A stretch of 64,000 nucleotides of DNA from Hufsiella arboris. GTDB lineage: Bacteria; Bacteroidota; Bacteroidia; Sphingobacteriales; Sphingobacteriaceae. Where the stretch lies: assembly GCF_009834875.1 (NCBI RefSeq), contig NZ_WVHT01000001.1:310001-374000 (forward strand). The letters are read 5' to 3'. The first letter of the stretch is position 1. Each line of letters begins with the position of its first letter. This document shows positions 35,095 through 43,124 of this stretch, in pieces. Below the pieces are notes generated by a model. It was given only the letters and a program-made list of their open reading frames with translations. It did not search any database and was not told the DNA's origin. The position numbers and the translations under genes are program-made.

Positions 35095-35736
35095 TTAAAC
35101 TTCTGTTTCATGTTTTGTTAGATAAGTTTTCAGGAGATCATATAAGTATTCTTTCACTTGAGGTTTTACTTCTTCTTGCATTACTCTATCGTCCTGCAGG
35201 TCTTTGCCTAAAAGGCGCGAAGAAATATGAGTGGAGTTAACTATGTAGTACTTAGTTCCGAAAATGGTGGCGATCAGCATTTCAACGTTTACTTTCCTGA
35301 AAGAACCATTATCAATGCCATCCTGGATTATTTTCATTATTTCCAGAGCGTTTTTGTACACGCTGTCTGAAATATAATCCGTTAGCTCATTTTTATGTTT
35401 TAAGGATAACTCCCGCTGAACGATCTTATGAAAACAATTGTTAGTCATAAGCTTATCGGCATACGAGTCGATAAATACTTTCAACTTTTCCCATGATGAA
35501 ATTGAAAGATTATTGATTGAATTAAGCTGCTGCCGCGATGACAACAACCGGCGTTCGATTACCGCTTTATAGACCCCATCTTTTGAACCAAAGTAATAAC
35601 TGAGCATGGCCATATTCACCCCAGCCTCTGAGGCGATCAGACGAGTTGAAGCGCCTTCATATCCAAATTGTGAAAACAGCAATTCCGCCGCATCCAATAT
35701 GGCTTCTTTCTTTTTATCTGTTTTTTCAGCTGTCAT
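35095..35736 (-). CDS. TetR/AcrR-family repressor of the efflux operon
   Basis: The 213-residue regulator has a TetR N-terminal helix-turn-helix (about 10-58: ILDAAELLFSQFGYEGASTR, then VNMAMLSYYFGSKDGVYKAV). A C-terminal ligand-binding domain follows, with a TetR_C-like region near the end. It is the first gene of the TetR-TolC-HlyD-MFS unit. A perfect 24-bp palindrome overlapping its own promoter box lies 14 bp upstream, so it very likely represses itself and the whole pump. The ligand is unknown. Confidence 0.94.
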   Translation of the reverse strand: MTAEKTDKKKEAILDAAELLFSQFGYEGASTRLIASEAGVNMAMLSYYFGSKDGVYKAVIERRLLSSRQQLNSINNLSISSWEKLKVFIDSYADKLMTNNCFHKIVQRELSLKHKNELTDYISDSVYKNALEIMKIIQDGIDNGSFRKVNVEMLIATIFGTKYYIVNSTHISSRLLGKDLQDDRVMQEEVKPQVKEYLYDLLKTYLTKHETEV

Positions 35737-35746
35737 AAATCGAGTG

Positions 35747-35773
35747 CAAAATTAATCAATCGATTGATTAATT
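35747..35773 (-). promoter_or_regulatory. TetR operator overlapping the efflux promoter
   Basis: Positions 35750-35773 form a perfect 24-bp palindrome with half-site AATTAATCAATC. The minus-strand promoter box TAATTTTG occupies 35754-35747, so the palindrome covers the box edge and the -33/-7 spacer, where a bound dimer would block RNA polymerase. Confidence 0.85.
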
Positions 35774-35852
35774 AAAAGATTAAATTCTATATATTTTTTA
35801 ATGATGATTCTATGACATACGAATCGGCGATAGAGAGTTGCACGAAATTTTA

Positions 35853-35860
35853 TACCTTTG
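35853..35860 (+). promoter_or_regulatory. Promoter -7 box TACCTTTG
   Basis: A perfect box 20 nt before the ATG at 35881. It lies downstream of an in-frame ATG at 35812 and so argues for the shorter protein. Confidence 0.6.
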
Positions 35861-35880
35861 GCGCAATTAAATCAAGGTTT

Positions 35881-36072
35881 ATGTCAAATCATCCAGAAAT
35901 TAAAACGAAATCTAACGACTCAATCTATTACATTTTAGCATTGGTATTTGGTATGCTTACCGCTTGGATCGTAACCGGATCTATTTTATGGGTTATTATA
36001 GGTGCCGTTTTAGGCTTGCTTACAGCTGGTTTTTTTGTAAACGTTCTGGTTAATAAAAGCGACGAAGCTTAA
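35881..36072 (+). CDS. Small two-helix membrane protein
   Basis: The 63-residue protein starts MSNHPEIKTKSND and contains two hydrophobic helices (YYILALVFGMLTAWIVTG and ILWVIIGAVLGLLTAGFFVN) and a short charged tail. I place the start at 35881 because the promoter box at 35853-35860 excludes the upstream ATG. The stop overlaps the next ATG by one base (TAATG), so it is co-translated with the DUF2911 gene. Function unknown; probably inner membrane. Confidence 0.75.
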   Translation: MSNHPEIKTKSNDSIYYILALVFGMLTAWIVTGSILWVIIGAVLGLLTAGFFVNVLVNKSDEA

Positions 36073-36635
36073 TGAGAAAAGCGTTCGTTATAATTGTGTT
36101 GTTATTTTTGGCGGCACTAACAACCCGCGCTCAACAATTTCCTTTGCTCGATAAAAGTCCGGCAGATATCATCTATTTTCCTTTAAAGGCACCCTCAAGT
36201 AAAGATCCGGAGGTTAAACCAATTATTAAAGTCATTTATTCGCGACCGCAAAAAAATGGTCGTGAAATTTTTGGAGTGCTTGAACAGTTTGGCAAAGTGT
36301 GGCGCGTGGGCGCAAATGAATCAACGGAAATCAAATTTTTTGAAACCGTTAAACTGGGCGATAAAAAAATCAAGCACGGAACGTATAGTTTGTTTGCTAT
36401 ACCTAATTCCGATAAATGGATTATTATAATTAATAAGATTACTGATAAATGGGGAGCGTTTACTTACGATCAATCAGCTGATGTGGCGAGAATCGAAGTT
36501 CCTGTAATTAAATCCTCTAAAACTATCGAGGCCTTTTCAATCACTTTTATTCCGACAGATTCTGGTGCGAAAATGATGATGGGATGGGATAACACTATCG
36601 TGGAAGTCCCTTTCGTGTTTTCTGGAAAAAAATAA
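36072..36635 (+). CDS. DUF2911 exported protein
   Basis: The 187-residue protein has a signal peptide (FVIIVLLFLAALTTRAQ) and the DUF2911 pattern: IIKVIYSRPQKNGREIFG, VWRVGANESTEI, GTYSLFAIPN and GAFTYDQSADVAR. The family is common in Bacteroidota; its role is unknown. It is the second gene of a two-gene unit with the small membrane protein. A hairpin begins at its stop codon (36635-36662). Confidence 0.9.
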   Translation: MRKAFVIIVLLFLAALTTRAQQFPLLDKSPADIIYFPLKAPSSKDPEVKPIIKVIYSRPQKNGREIFGVLEQFGKVWRVGANESTEIKFFETVKLGDKKIKHGTYSLFAIPNSDKWIIIINKITDKWGAFTYDQSADVARIEVPVIKSSKTIEAFSITFIPTDSGAKMMMGWDNTIVEVPFVFSGKK

Positions 36636-36662
36636 AGCGTCACAGACGGTGCCGTGACGCTT
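36635..36662 (+). terminator. Hairpin after the DUF2911 gene
   Basis: AAGCGTCAC (36635-36643) pairs with GTGACGCTT (36654-36662) over 9 bp. There is no proper T-run, so it may act as an mRNA end stabiliser; a weaker AGATC/GATCT hairpin with T4 follows near 36684-36705. Confidence 0.5.
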
Positions 36663-36748
36663 CAACCTAAACCTTATCACAATAGATCAACTCGCGTCGA
36701 TCTTTTACTTTAACGCTGGTATTTCATAAATGTTTTCCTAAAAATAAA

Positions 36749-37243
36749 TTATTTGTGAAAAAGTCTTTTCCGTAGCCACCCATCAACCAGATACAGTCCC
36801 AGAATCACATCTGCAAACAAAAATCCCCATAAAACGGATTTATTGATTTTAGAAAATAGTGTTATAGCCGGCAATTTAAACTCTGGCACTTCAAATCCCG
36901 AATCGCTTTGCCATTGTAAATTAGCAAACAACATTACCAGCAAGGCGGAAATTGTCAGTATAAAAAACAACCCGATTCCCCTTACGATATTCTTATTTAC
37001 AATTGACGATACCGAGCCTGGTGCAGGACTAATTTTCACCTGCTCCATTACATTTGCGGTAAAACGCATGGATGGTTCCTCGAGATCAAGCACATTTAAA
37101 CTTTGCTGCAGTTCTATCAGTTGAGCGTATATCTCAGAGTATTGCTCATCATTTTCAATTAAAGCTTTGACTGCCTGATGCTCATTTTCAGGAAGAGTGC
37201 GGTCGATATAATCCCAAACACGTTGCTCAATTAACTGGCTCAT
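36749..37243 (-). CDS. Membrane-bound anti-sigma factor-like protein
   Basis: The 164-residue protein has a cytoplasmic helical N-terminal part (IEQRVWDYIDRTLPENEHQA, with the anti-sigma-like Glu-rich helices). Two membrane helices follow, at about 88-110 (GIGLFFILTISALLVMLFAN) and 138-155 (LWGFLFADVILGLYLVDG). No HxxxCxxC zinc motif is seen. It overlaps the sigma gene by 4 bp (ATGA), the usual arrangement for a sigma and its anti-sigma. The role is inferred from context and topology. Confidence 0.8.
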   Translation of the reverse strand: MSQLIEQRVWDYIDRTLPENEHQAVKALIENDEQYSEIYAQLIELQQSLNVLDLEEPSMRFTANVMEQVKISPAPGSVSSIVNKNIVRGIGLFFILTISALLVMLFANLQWQSDSGFEVPEFKLPAITLFSKINKSVLWGFLFADVILGLYLVDGWLRKRLFHK

Positions 37244-37818
37244 AACAACTCCTTTACTTCATGCTTAAGCATAATTTCTAACTTTTGTTTTAAACGCTGC
37301 CGCGCCCTGTGTAACTTCACTTTTACCGTCTGCGGGTCCATATGCAGGGCCTTGCCGATCTCCTCAAGCGATTGTTCGCCCTTGTAAAACATCGTAATTA
37401 TAGCCGAATCATCCGGAAGCAGCATTTCGATACATTTATTTACATAAAATGATCGTGATCTGTTCTCCGCATAACCATTTGCAGGTGATGCGTAACTTTC
37501 AAGTTCCACACTTACCGTTTCATCATCTATCGAATCCGTTAACAACTGCTTCTTTCGTAGATATGTCATAGAGGTCGTATAAACGATACTATAGAGCCAG
37601 GTGCTGAATTTTGCAGTACGCTGAAACGAATTTAGCGAACGGTATGCCTTTACAAAACAATCCTGCGCAATTTCTTCGGCGCTTTCCCTGCTTTTTGTAA
37701 AACGCATGGCCAGTGTGAAAACAAATCGTTGGTGACGGCCCACAAGCTCCGCATAAGCCTGCTGTTTGCCTGCCAACACTTCTTCAATTAACTCGGTATC
37801 GCTGCGGTATATCTGCAT
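37240..37818 (-). CDS. ECF-type RNA polymerase sigma factor
   Basis: The 192-residue sigma factor has region 2 (about 20-90: RFVFTLAMRFTKSRESAEEI, then AQDCFVKAYRSLNSF and FSTWLYSIVYT) and region 4 (about 130-185: EEIGKALHMDPQTVKVKLHRARQRLKQ, seen as LEEIGKALHMDPQTVK). It is co-translated with the putative anti-sigma. The promoter GTGTAACCT-N16-GTCATAG lies just upstream (37860-37829), and an identical one drives the divergent DUF6249 gene. This indicates autoregulation and a three-gene core regulon. Confidence 0.95.
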   Translation of the reverse strand: MQIYRSDTELIEEVLAGKQQAYAELVGRHQRFVFTLAMRFTKSRESAEEIAQDCFVKAYRSLNSFQRTAKFSTWLYSIVYTTSMTYLRKKQLLTDSIDDETVSVELESYASPANGYAENRSRSFYVNKCIEMLLPDDSAIITMFYKGEQSLEEIGKALHMDPQTVKVKLHRARQRLKQKLEIMLKHEVKELL

Positions 37819-37828
37819 TGTTCAACAA

Positions 37829-37860
37829 CTATGACCACATAACCTTAATACAGGTTACAC
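37829..37860 (-). promoter_or_regulatory. ECF-type promoter of the sigma/anti-sigma operon
   Basis: Minus strand: GTGTAACCT (37860-37852), 16-nt spacer, GTCATAG (37835-37829). It has the AAC/GTC layout of ECF promoters and ends 10 nt before the sigma ATG at 37818. Confidence 0.8.
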
Positions 37861-37908
37861 TTTATGGTAATCATTTACCGAAAAGTCTTTATTATTTTTT
37901 TAACGGAA

Positions 37909-37940
37909 GTGTAACCTCGCTATTTTTCATGTTGTCATAG
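37909..37940 (+). promoter_or_regulatory. ECF-type promoter of the DUF6249 gene
   Basis: Plus strand: GTGTAACCT (37909-37917), 16-nt spacer, GTCATAG (37934-37940). Both elements and the spacing match the divergent sigma promoter; the spacer sequences differ. Confidence 0.8.
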
Positions 37941-38000
37941 CTTTCAGATCAGTTGGTCAATAATTAATAACAACATCGTTTAACATTAAATTTAAATATT

Positions 38001-38366
38001 ATGCCTGGAGAATTAATTCCTATTTTAATCTTACTTGGTTTGTTTGCCATGATTTTTGGATTACGCTACCTGAACAACAAAGAAAACATGGCCATGATCC
38101 AAAACGGAATGGATCCGAAAATAAACAGGCCACAACCGCAGTCTCAACCCTACAAAAATCTTAAATGGGGGTTACTTCTTATGGGATCAGGAGTTGGCCT
38201 GTTTTTGGCCTTCGTTTTAGACAACTTTGTTTTTGATTTAAGAAACAAATGGGGCGATCACCGTCCGGAATCCGTATTCATGTACTTTTCTTTACTTGCC
38301 ATCTTCGGAGGCCTTGGTTTGATTGTTTCCTTCGCAATGGAAAAGAAAACACTGGATACTAAATAA
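38001..38366 (+). CDS. DUF6249 membrane protein
   Basis: The 121-residue protein has three hydrophobic helices: LIPILILLGLFAMIFGL (N-terminal), WGLLLMGSGVGLFLAFVLDN and FMYFSLLAIFGGLGLIVSFA. A conserved cytoplasmic loop lies between the first two (NNKENMAMIQNGMDP). It fits DUF6249. It is divergent from the ECF sigma operon and has the same promoter, so it is probably a direct sigma target and may act in the membrane response it controls. A strong terminator follows. Confidence 0.88.
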   Translation: MPGELIPILILLGLFAMIFGLRYLNNKENMAMIQNGMDPKINRPQPQSQPYKNLKWGLLLMGSGVGLFLAFVLDNFVFDLRNKWGDHRPESVFMYFSLLAIFGGLGLIVSFAMEKKTLDTK

Positions 38367-38378
38367 TTAGGTTAATTG

Positions 38379-38412
38379 AAGCGGCCCGTTTGAAACTTCA
38401 CCCGGGCCGCTT
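38379..38412 (+). terminator. Terminator between convergent DUF6249 and DinB genes
   Basis: AAGCGGCCCG (38379-38388) pairs with CGGGCCGCTT (38403-38412), a 10-bp perfect stem. The T-run is short (TTT), so efficiency is uncertain. Confidence 0.7.
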
Positions 38413-38417
38413 TATGT

Positions 38418-38924
38418 TTAAAGGTAACGCTCCTTGATGATCGCGACGTGATGAAGTAAATGTCCGGCAATAATAAATAAAAGCGCTCTTGCCGTCACTC
38501 CAGCTCCATTGGCAACACCGCGGCGGTTAAGCTGTATTTCACTGAGGCTTTTATACAAAAACAAGTTAGCCTTGCGTAAATAAACAAATTCCTGGATTAA
38601 TTCATCGAAGTTACGTGCCCCGGATTCAGCATTTGCTTCGTAACTGTCTTCATCGAAACCAGGTAATTGCTGCTGTTCATTACGCGATATGCTTACCAAC
38701 CGATAAGTAAGGATACGCTCAGTATCAAGAATATGTCCAAGCATTTGTTTAATCGTCCATTTTCCCTCAGCATATGCATAATTCACTTTTTCGTCAGGCA
38801 GCTGTTTCAAAAAATCCGGAAATTCCGTTACCTGATGTTCGAGGTCTGCTAAAACATCATCTTTAACATGTTTTATATAGTTCTCACAATAAGTGTCGTA
38901 GTCATTAGGCTGTGGTCGGTTCAT
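38418..38924 (-). CDS. DinB-family protein
   Basis: The 168-residue four-helix protein has DinB-like metal positions: GKWTIKQMLGHILDTERI (His) and the C-terminal AGHLLHHVAIIKERY (His-His). NEQQQLPGFDEDSYE between them is typical of DinB_2 members. Such proteins are metal-dependent thiol transferases or hydrolases; the substrate is unknown. Its start overlaps the upstream histidine kinase gene by 20 bp, implying translational coupling. Confidence 0.88.
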   Translation of the reverse strand: MNRPQPNDYDTYCENYIKHVKDDVLADLEHQVTEFPDFLKQLPDEKVNYAYAEGKWTIKQMLGHILDTERILTYRLVSISRNEQQQLPGFDEDSYEANAESGARNFDELIQEFVYLRKANLFLYKSLSEIQLNRRGVANGAGVTARALLFIIAGHLLHHVAIIKERYL

Positions 38925-40140
38925 ATTTCAAATTGCTTTTTAATATAATTCTAAATGTCGTTCCTTTGCCAAGCTCCGAATCTTTAACGAAGATCTGCCC
39001 TTTGTGATAAGCCTCTATAATCCGTTTCGTTAAAGATAAGCCCAGTCCCCATCCCCGTTTTCTCGTGGTGTATCCCGGCTGAAAAATTGTTTCAAACTTT
39101 AATCTTGGTATTCCTTTGCCGCTATCACTGATATCGATATACACCTGTTCCTTAGCCAGATTTTCGCTGATCGACACGTTTATTTTGCCGGGGCCGCCGA
39201 TGGCGTTTACAGCATTTTTTAACAGGTTCTCCAGCACCCAGTCAAACAGTGGAATGCTCATTAAAGCCTCGACCTGCTGATCGCCGGAAACAGCGAACTC
39301 GATTTTATCGCTTACTCTTACCTTAAAATAATCAACATAATCCTTTATAATATCATAAACAACCTGGTTATTCAAGGCCGGTTTTGAGCCTATCTTAGAA
39401 AATCTGTCGGCTACGATCTCCAACCGGCGTATATCATTTTCCATTTCCAGGATAAGTGGATCATCGTCCGCATTAAATTTCGACTTCATCAGCTCAATCC
39501 ATGCCATCAATGATGAGATGGGCGTTCCGAGCTGGTGCGCGGTTTCTTTCGCCATCCCAACCCACACCTGGTTTTGTTCGTTCCGCCGCGACGAGCTGAA
39601 AACCGAGTAGGCAATCACCAAAAATATCGTAATAACCGAAAGCTGGATATATGGAAATGCCCGTAATTGAGTAAGCAGTAAAGAATCCTTGTAGTACACA
39701 TACTGCACTTCGCCGCTTGTCAACGAAACCTTTATTGGAGTATGCTGGCTACGCATCTCACCAAGCTGTTGTTTATAATATTGAGGATCGTATGTCAATT
39801 TTGGATTTAATGAATTGGTTCCCTCATCCGGCAGGTTGATGTAGGTTTTTGTACTGTCCAGGCCCCGAACAAATTTTATTTCGCCCACTTCGTCGGTAAC
39901 AATTGCCGGAACCGTCAAACTGTCACGGATTGAATAAATAAACGTAATGAACTCGTCATTTACGTCGGGCATCTCTACGATGTTCTTGTTACTCATCGCC
40001 CACACTTCGGCCTTGGTACGCTCAGCCTTCGAGATGTTTTTTACGAGATAATTAGTATACCAGAGTGACGCTCCGGCGATTACCGTTGCAAAAGCGAGAA
40101 GAAGGAATTTCCAGCGACGTTTCTGAATATATGGATTCAT
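38905..40140 (-). CDS. Membrane sensor histidine kinase
   Basis: The 411-residue kinase has two membrane helices (about 10-32 and 164-182) flanking a periplasmic sensor domain of about 130 residues. The H-box is AKETAHQLGTPIS near residue 202. The ATPase domain has the N-box VLENLLKNAVNAI, G1 ISDSGKGIP and G2 GWGLGLSLTKRI. No response regulator is adjacent; the gene is followed by DinB in overlap. The signal is unknown. It is divergent from gltX. Confidence 0.93.
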   Translation of the reverse strand: MNPYIQKRRWKFLLLAFATVIAGASLWYTNYLVKNISKAERTKAEVWAMSNKNIVEMPDVNDEFITFIYSIRDSLTVPAIVTDEVGEIKFVRGLDSTKTYINLPDEGTNSLNPKLTYDPQYYKQQLGEMRSQHTPIKVSLTSGEVQYVYYKDSLLLTQLRAFPYIQLSVITIFLVIAYSVFSSSRRNEQNQVWVGMAKETAHQLGTPISSLMAWIELMKSKFNADDDPLILEMENDIRRLEIVADRFSKIGSKPALNNQVVYDIIKDYVDYFKVRVSDKIEFAVSGDQQVEALMSIPLFDWVLENLLKNAVNAIGGPGKINVSISENLAKEQVYIDISDSGKGIPRLKFETIFQPGYTTRKRGWGLGLSLTKRIIEAYHKGQIFVKDSELGKGTTFRIILKSNLKYEPTTA

Positions 40141-40260
40141 CAGGATTGATAATTTGCTAAGATGGCAATTTGCTAACGATAAACAAATAAATGAATTGTT
40201 TGCCCGGCGTAGAATTATAAACTATCTGACGGTATTAAAAAAGATGCTATTCATAAGTTT

Positions 40261-40268
40261 TATCTTTG
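40261..40268 (+). promoter_or_regulatory. Promoter -7 box TATCTTTG for gltX
   Basis: A perfect box 17 nt before the ATG at 40286. It rules out an in-frame ATG at 40154 as the start. Confidence 0.65.
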
Positions 40269-40285
40269 CTGCCCAAATAAGCATT

Positions 40286-41803
40286 ATGAGTGATAAAAAA
40301 GTAAGAGTACGATTTGCTCCCAGCCCCACCGGAGGTTTACATCTTGGCGGAGTGCGCACAGTTCTTTTCAATTACCTTTTTGCACGCCACCATAACGGCG
40401 AGTTTATTCTGCGCATTGAAGATACCGACCAAAACCGTTTCGTTGAAGGCGCGGAACAATATATTATCGACTGCCTCAGCTGGTGTGGCTTAAATCCTGA
40501 CGAGGGGCCTAATGTTGGAGGGCCATATGCTCCCTATCGCCAGAGCGAACGGAAATTACTGTATAAACAATACGCCGAACAGCTTGTAAAAGACGGGTAT
40601 GCCTATTATGCATTTGATACGTCAGAAGATCTCGAACAAAAACGTACGGAAGTTCCTAATTTCAGATACGATCATAGCAACCGCTTAAGCATGAATAATT
40701 CGCTGTCACTTTCAACAGAGGAAGTTGACCGGCTTATTCAATCAGGAACTTCTCATGTTGTGCGCATTCGAATGCCTGAAGATGAGACTTTATCATTTAC
40801 GGATATGATCCGTGGAGCGGTAAGTTTCGAAACATCGCAGGTTGATGATAAAGTTTTGCTTAAAGCCGATGGCATGCCGACTTATCATTTAGCCGTAGTA
40901 GTTGATGATTACCTGATGAAGATCACGCATGCTTTCCGTGGTGAAGAGTGGCTTCCTTCCGCACCGGTTCACTTACTCCTTTGGGAATACCTTGGTTGGA
41001 AAGAAGAAATGCCTCAATGGGCACATTTGCCGTTAATATTAAAACCGGATGGAAATGGCAAATTAAGCAAGCGCGATGGCGACCGTCTGGGATTCCCGGT
41101 TTATGCAATGAACTGGACCGACCCAAAAACCGGCGATTTGACAAAGGGTTTCCGCGAACTCGGTTTTCTTCCGGAAGCATTTGTAAACATGCTTGCGCTA
41201 CTGGGCTGGAATGACGGCACCGAACAGGAGATTTTCTCTCTCGAGGAATTAATACAAAAGTTTTCCATTGATCGCGTTAGCAAAGCCGGAGCCAAGTTCG
41301 ATTTTGAAAAAGCTAAATGGTTCAATGCCGAGTGGATTAAACAAACGCCAAACAATGAATTGCTTAATTTAATAAATCCTTTGTTGCAGGAAAAAGGCGT
41401 CTCATCAACACCTATCGATGTAAACAAAGTAATAAGTTTAGTAAAAGACAGGTTGGTATTCCTAAACGATTTCTGGGAGCAGGCCTCATTCTTTTTTGTA
41501 CCACCTCAGGAATACGACCTGCCATCTGTAAAACCGAAATGGACCGATGCCAAAACGAACTTCTTTAACAGTTTAACGGCTGTACTTGATAGCAAAAATC
41601 AAATCGATGCCTTGGATTTTGAAGCTAAATTCAAACAATTGGCAGAACAACAAAACCTAAAAATAGGTGAAGTTATGCTGCCTTTCCGCATTATGCTGGT
41701 TGGTGGCAAGTTCGGTCCGCAGGTTTTTGAGATAGCCGCCTTGCTGGGCGTAGCAGAAACCAAAAGCCGTATTATCAAAGCGCTGGAAGCCTTTACTGCT
41801 TAA
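40286..41803 (+). CDS. gltX: Glutamate--tRNA ligase
   Basis: The 505-residue class I synthetase charges tRNA-Glu. The HIGH region is FAPSPTGGLHLGG and the KMSKS region reads KLSKRDGDRLGFP. RIEDTDQNRFVEGAEQYI and HAFRGEEWLPSAPVH are also typical. The C-terminal anticodon-binding domain is present to the normal length. The start at 40286 (MSDKKVRVRFAPSP) fits the family and the promoter box. A 12-bp hairpin just after the stop overlaps the next gene's ribosome-binding site. Confidence 0.97.
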   Translation: MSDKKVRVRFAPSPTGGLHLGGVRTVLFNYLFARHHNGEFILRIEDTDQNRFVEGAEQYIIDCLSWCGLNPDEGPNVGGPYAPYRQSERKLLYKQYAEQLVKDGYAYYAFDTSEDLEQKRTEVPNFRYDHSNRLSMNNSLSLSTEEVDRLIQSGTSHVVRIRMPEDETLSFTDMIRGAVSFETSQVDDKVLLKADGMPTYHLAVVVDDYLMKITHAFRGEEWLPSAPVHLLLWEYLGWKEEMPQWAHLPLILKPDGNGKLSKRDGDRLGFPVYAMNWTDPKTGDLTKGFRELGFLPEAFVNMLALLGWNDGTEQEIFSLEELIQKFSIDRVSKAGAKFDFEKAKWFNAEWIKQTPNNELLNLINPLLQEKGVSSTPIDVNKVISLVKDRLVFLNDFWEQASFFFVPPQEYDLPSVKPKWTDAKTNFFNSLTAVLDSKNQIDALDFEAKFKQLAEQQNLKIGEVMLPFRIMLVGGKFGPQVFEIAALLGVAETKSRIIKALEAFTA

Positions 41804-41833
41804 ATCAATCTTAGAATAAAACAAACGCATTAG

Positions 41834-41873
41834 CCTCCTGTTTAAGAATCAAAATTAAACAGGAGGTTTTATT
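41834..41873 (+). promoter_or_regulatory. Hairpin burying the ypfJ Shine-Dalgarno (or gltX terminator)
   Basis: CCTCCTGTTTAA (41834-41845) pairs perfectly with TTAAACAGGAGG (41855-41866), loop 9 nt. The 3' strand contains AGGAGG exactly 7 nt before the ATG at 41874, an ideal but rare Shine-Dalgarno for this phylum. TTTTATT follows, so the same element could be a terminator of gltX. Confidence 0.7.
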
Positions 41874-42734
41874 ATGCGCTGGTTTGGCGGAGGAAGTGAT
41901 AATATTGAAGATCGTCGCGGCATGAGCGGCGGTGGCAAAGTTGCCCTTGGAGGCGGTGCAACAATTATCGTTGTAATACTAGGCTTGTTATTTGGTAAGA
42001 ATCCTAACGAGCTCTTGAGCCAAATGGGCGGTGCGGCACCAACCGAACAACAAGGTAAAAAAGGCGAGCCAACTGATGCTGAAGGGCAGGCGGTTTCCGA
42101 AGCGCTTAAATCAACAGAAGTAGTTTGGGAAAAAATATTCCAGGATCAGGGAAGAACTTATGAAGAACCTACGTTGGTTCTGTTTACCGACCAGGTGAGT
42201 GCCGCCGGATGTGGTATAGCCAGCAGCGCAGTCGGACCGTTCTATTGTCCGGCGGACAGAAAAGTTTATATCGATCTATCATTTTATAAAGAGCTTCAGG
42301 ATCGCTTTGGCGCTGCCGGCGATTTTGCACAGAATTATGTGATAGCACACGAGGTGGGCCATCACGTTCAAAATCTGCTTGGAATTTCCGAAAAAGTTGA
42401 TCGCCTTCGACGCCAGTCGGACGAAGTTGAATCAAATAAACTTTCGGTACGCATGGAACTGCAAGCAGATTTTTTCGCTGGTGTTTGGGCGCATTATTTA
42501 AACCAGATGAAAAGCGAAAATGGAGAAGCGGTTATAGAGCCGGGAGATATTGAAGAAGCTCTTAACGCGGCTAACGCTATCGGTGATGACCGCCTGCAGC
42601 AGGAAAGCCAGGGCCAGGTAGTTCCTGACGCTTTTACCCACGGGACGTCAGCTCAGCGAATGCGCTGGTTCAAAAAAGGATTTGACACGGGTGATATTAA
42701 CCAGGGTGATACATTTAATGCCTCATCATTATAA
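41874..42734 (+). CDS. ypfJ: YpfJ-type neutral zinc metallopeptidase
   Basis: The 286-residue protein starts MRWFGGGSDNIEDRRG. One membrane helix (GGGATIIVVILGLLFG) and a proteolytic domain with zinc motif HEVGH (His159-His163) in VIAHEVGHHVQNLLG follow. The next Glu ligand region is RMELQADFFAGVWAH, and GTSAQRMRWFKKGFD closes the family pattern. It should be a membrane-anchored protease; targets are unknown. Translation may be controlled by the hairpin at 41834-41866. Confidence 0.94.
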   Translation: MRWFGGGSDNIEDRRGMSGGGKVALGGGATIIVVILGLLFGKNPNELLSQMGGAAPTEQQGKKGEPTDAEGQAVSEALKSTEVVWEKIFQDQGRTYEEPTLVLFTDQVSAAGCGIASSAVGPFYCPADRKVYIDLSFYKELQDRFGAAGDFAQNYVIAHEVGHHVQNLLGISEKVDRLRRQSDEVESNKLSVRMELQADFFAGVWAHYLNQMKSENGEAVIEPGDIEEALNAANAIGDDRLQQESQGQVVPDAFTHGTSAQRMRWFKKGFDTGDINQGDTFNASSL

Positions 42735-43109
42735 TTATTGCGAACGGGTTATTTTAAGCTTTACACCGTTTGTTCCGGTAACTTCCATTCGTTGCGGGTT
42801 AGCATCTTTAATAAATTTGCCTGTGTACTTTACTGTCTCTTCAGGACCACTGGTAAAAGTAAAATTGACATCGTAATTTTTATAATGCCCCTCGAAACTT
42901 CTAACACTTCCTCCATCGTCAACTTCGTTCCCGCTAAAGTCTGATTCATTTTTTCCTTCATTGGCGACGGTAAAAAAGAAGAACTGTGAGTTCCTGTCAC
43001 TATCCCACCGCACTGCGGAAAGCAGGGGAATAAAAATAGCCACAACTTCTGCTCCGCAGGAAGCCATAAATGTGATTAAAAATACAATGACTAAATTTTT
43101 CGCTTTCAT
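42735..43109 (-). CDS. Small hypothetical lipoprotein
   Basis: The 124-residue protein has a lipoprotein signal (LVIVFLITFMASC). The mature part has no recognised domain and includes several beta-like stretches (SFEGHYKNYDVNFTFTSG and VKYTGKFIKDAN). It lies 15 bp after the hypothetical coiled-coil protein gene and ends one base from the convergent ypfJ stop. It is probably the last gene of the 44923-42735 envelope operon. Function unknown. Confidence 0.75.
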   Translation of the reverse strand: MKAKNLVIVFLITFMASCGAEVVAIFIPLLSAVRWDSDRNSQFFFFTVANEGKNESDFSGNEVDDGGSVRSFEGHYKNYDVNFTFTSGPEETVKYTGKFIKDANPQRMEVTGTNGVKLKITRSQ

Positions 43110-43124
43110 AACAATCGTTTTAAA

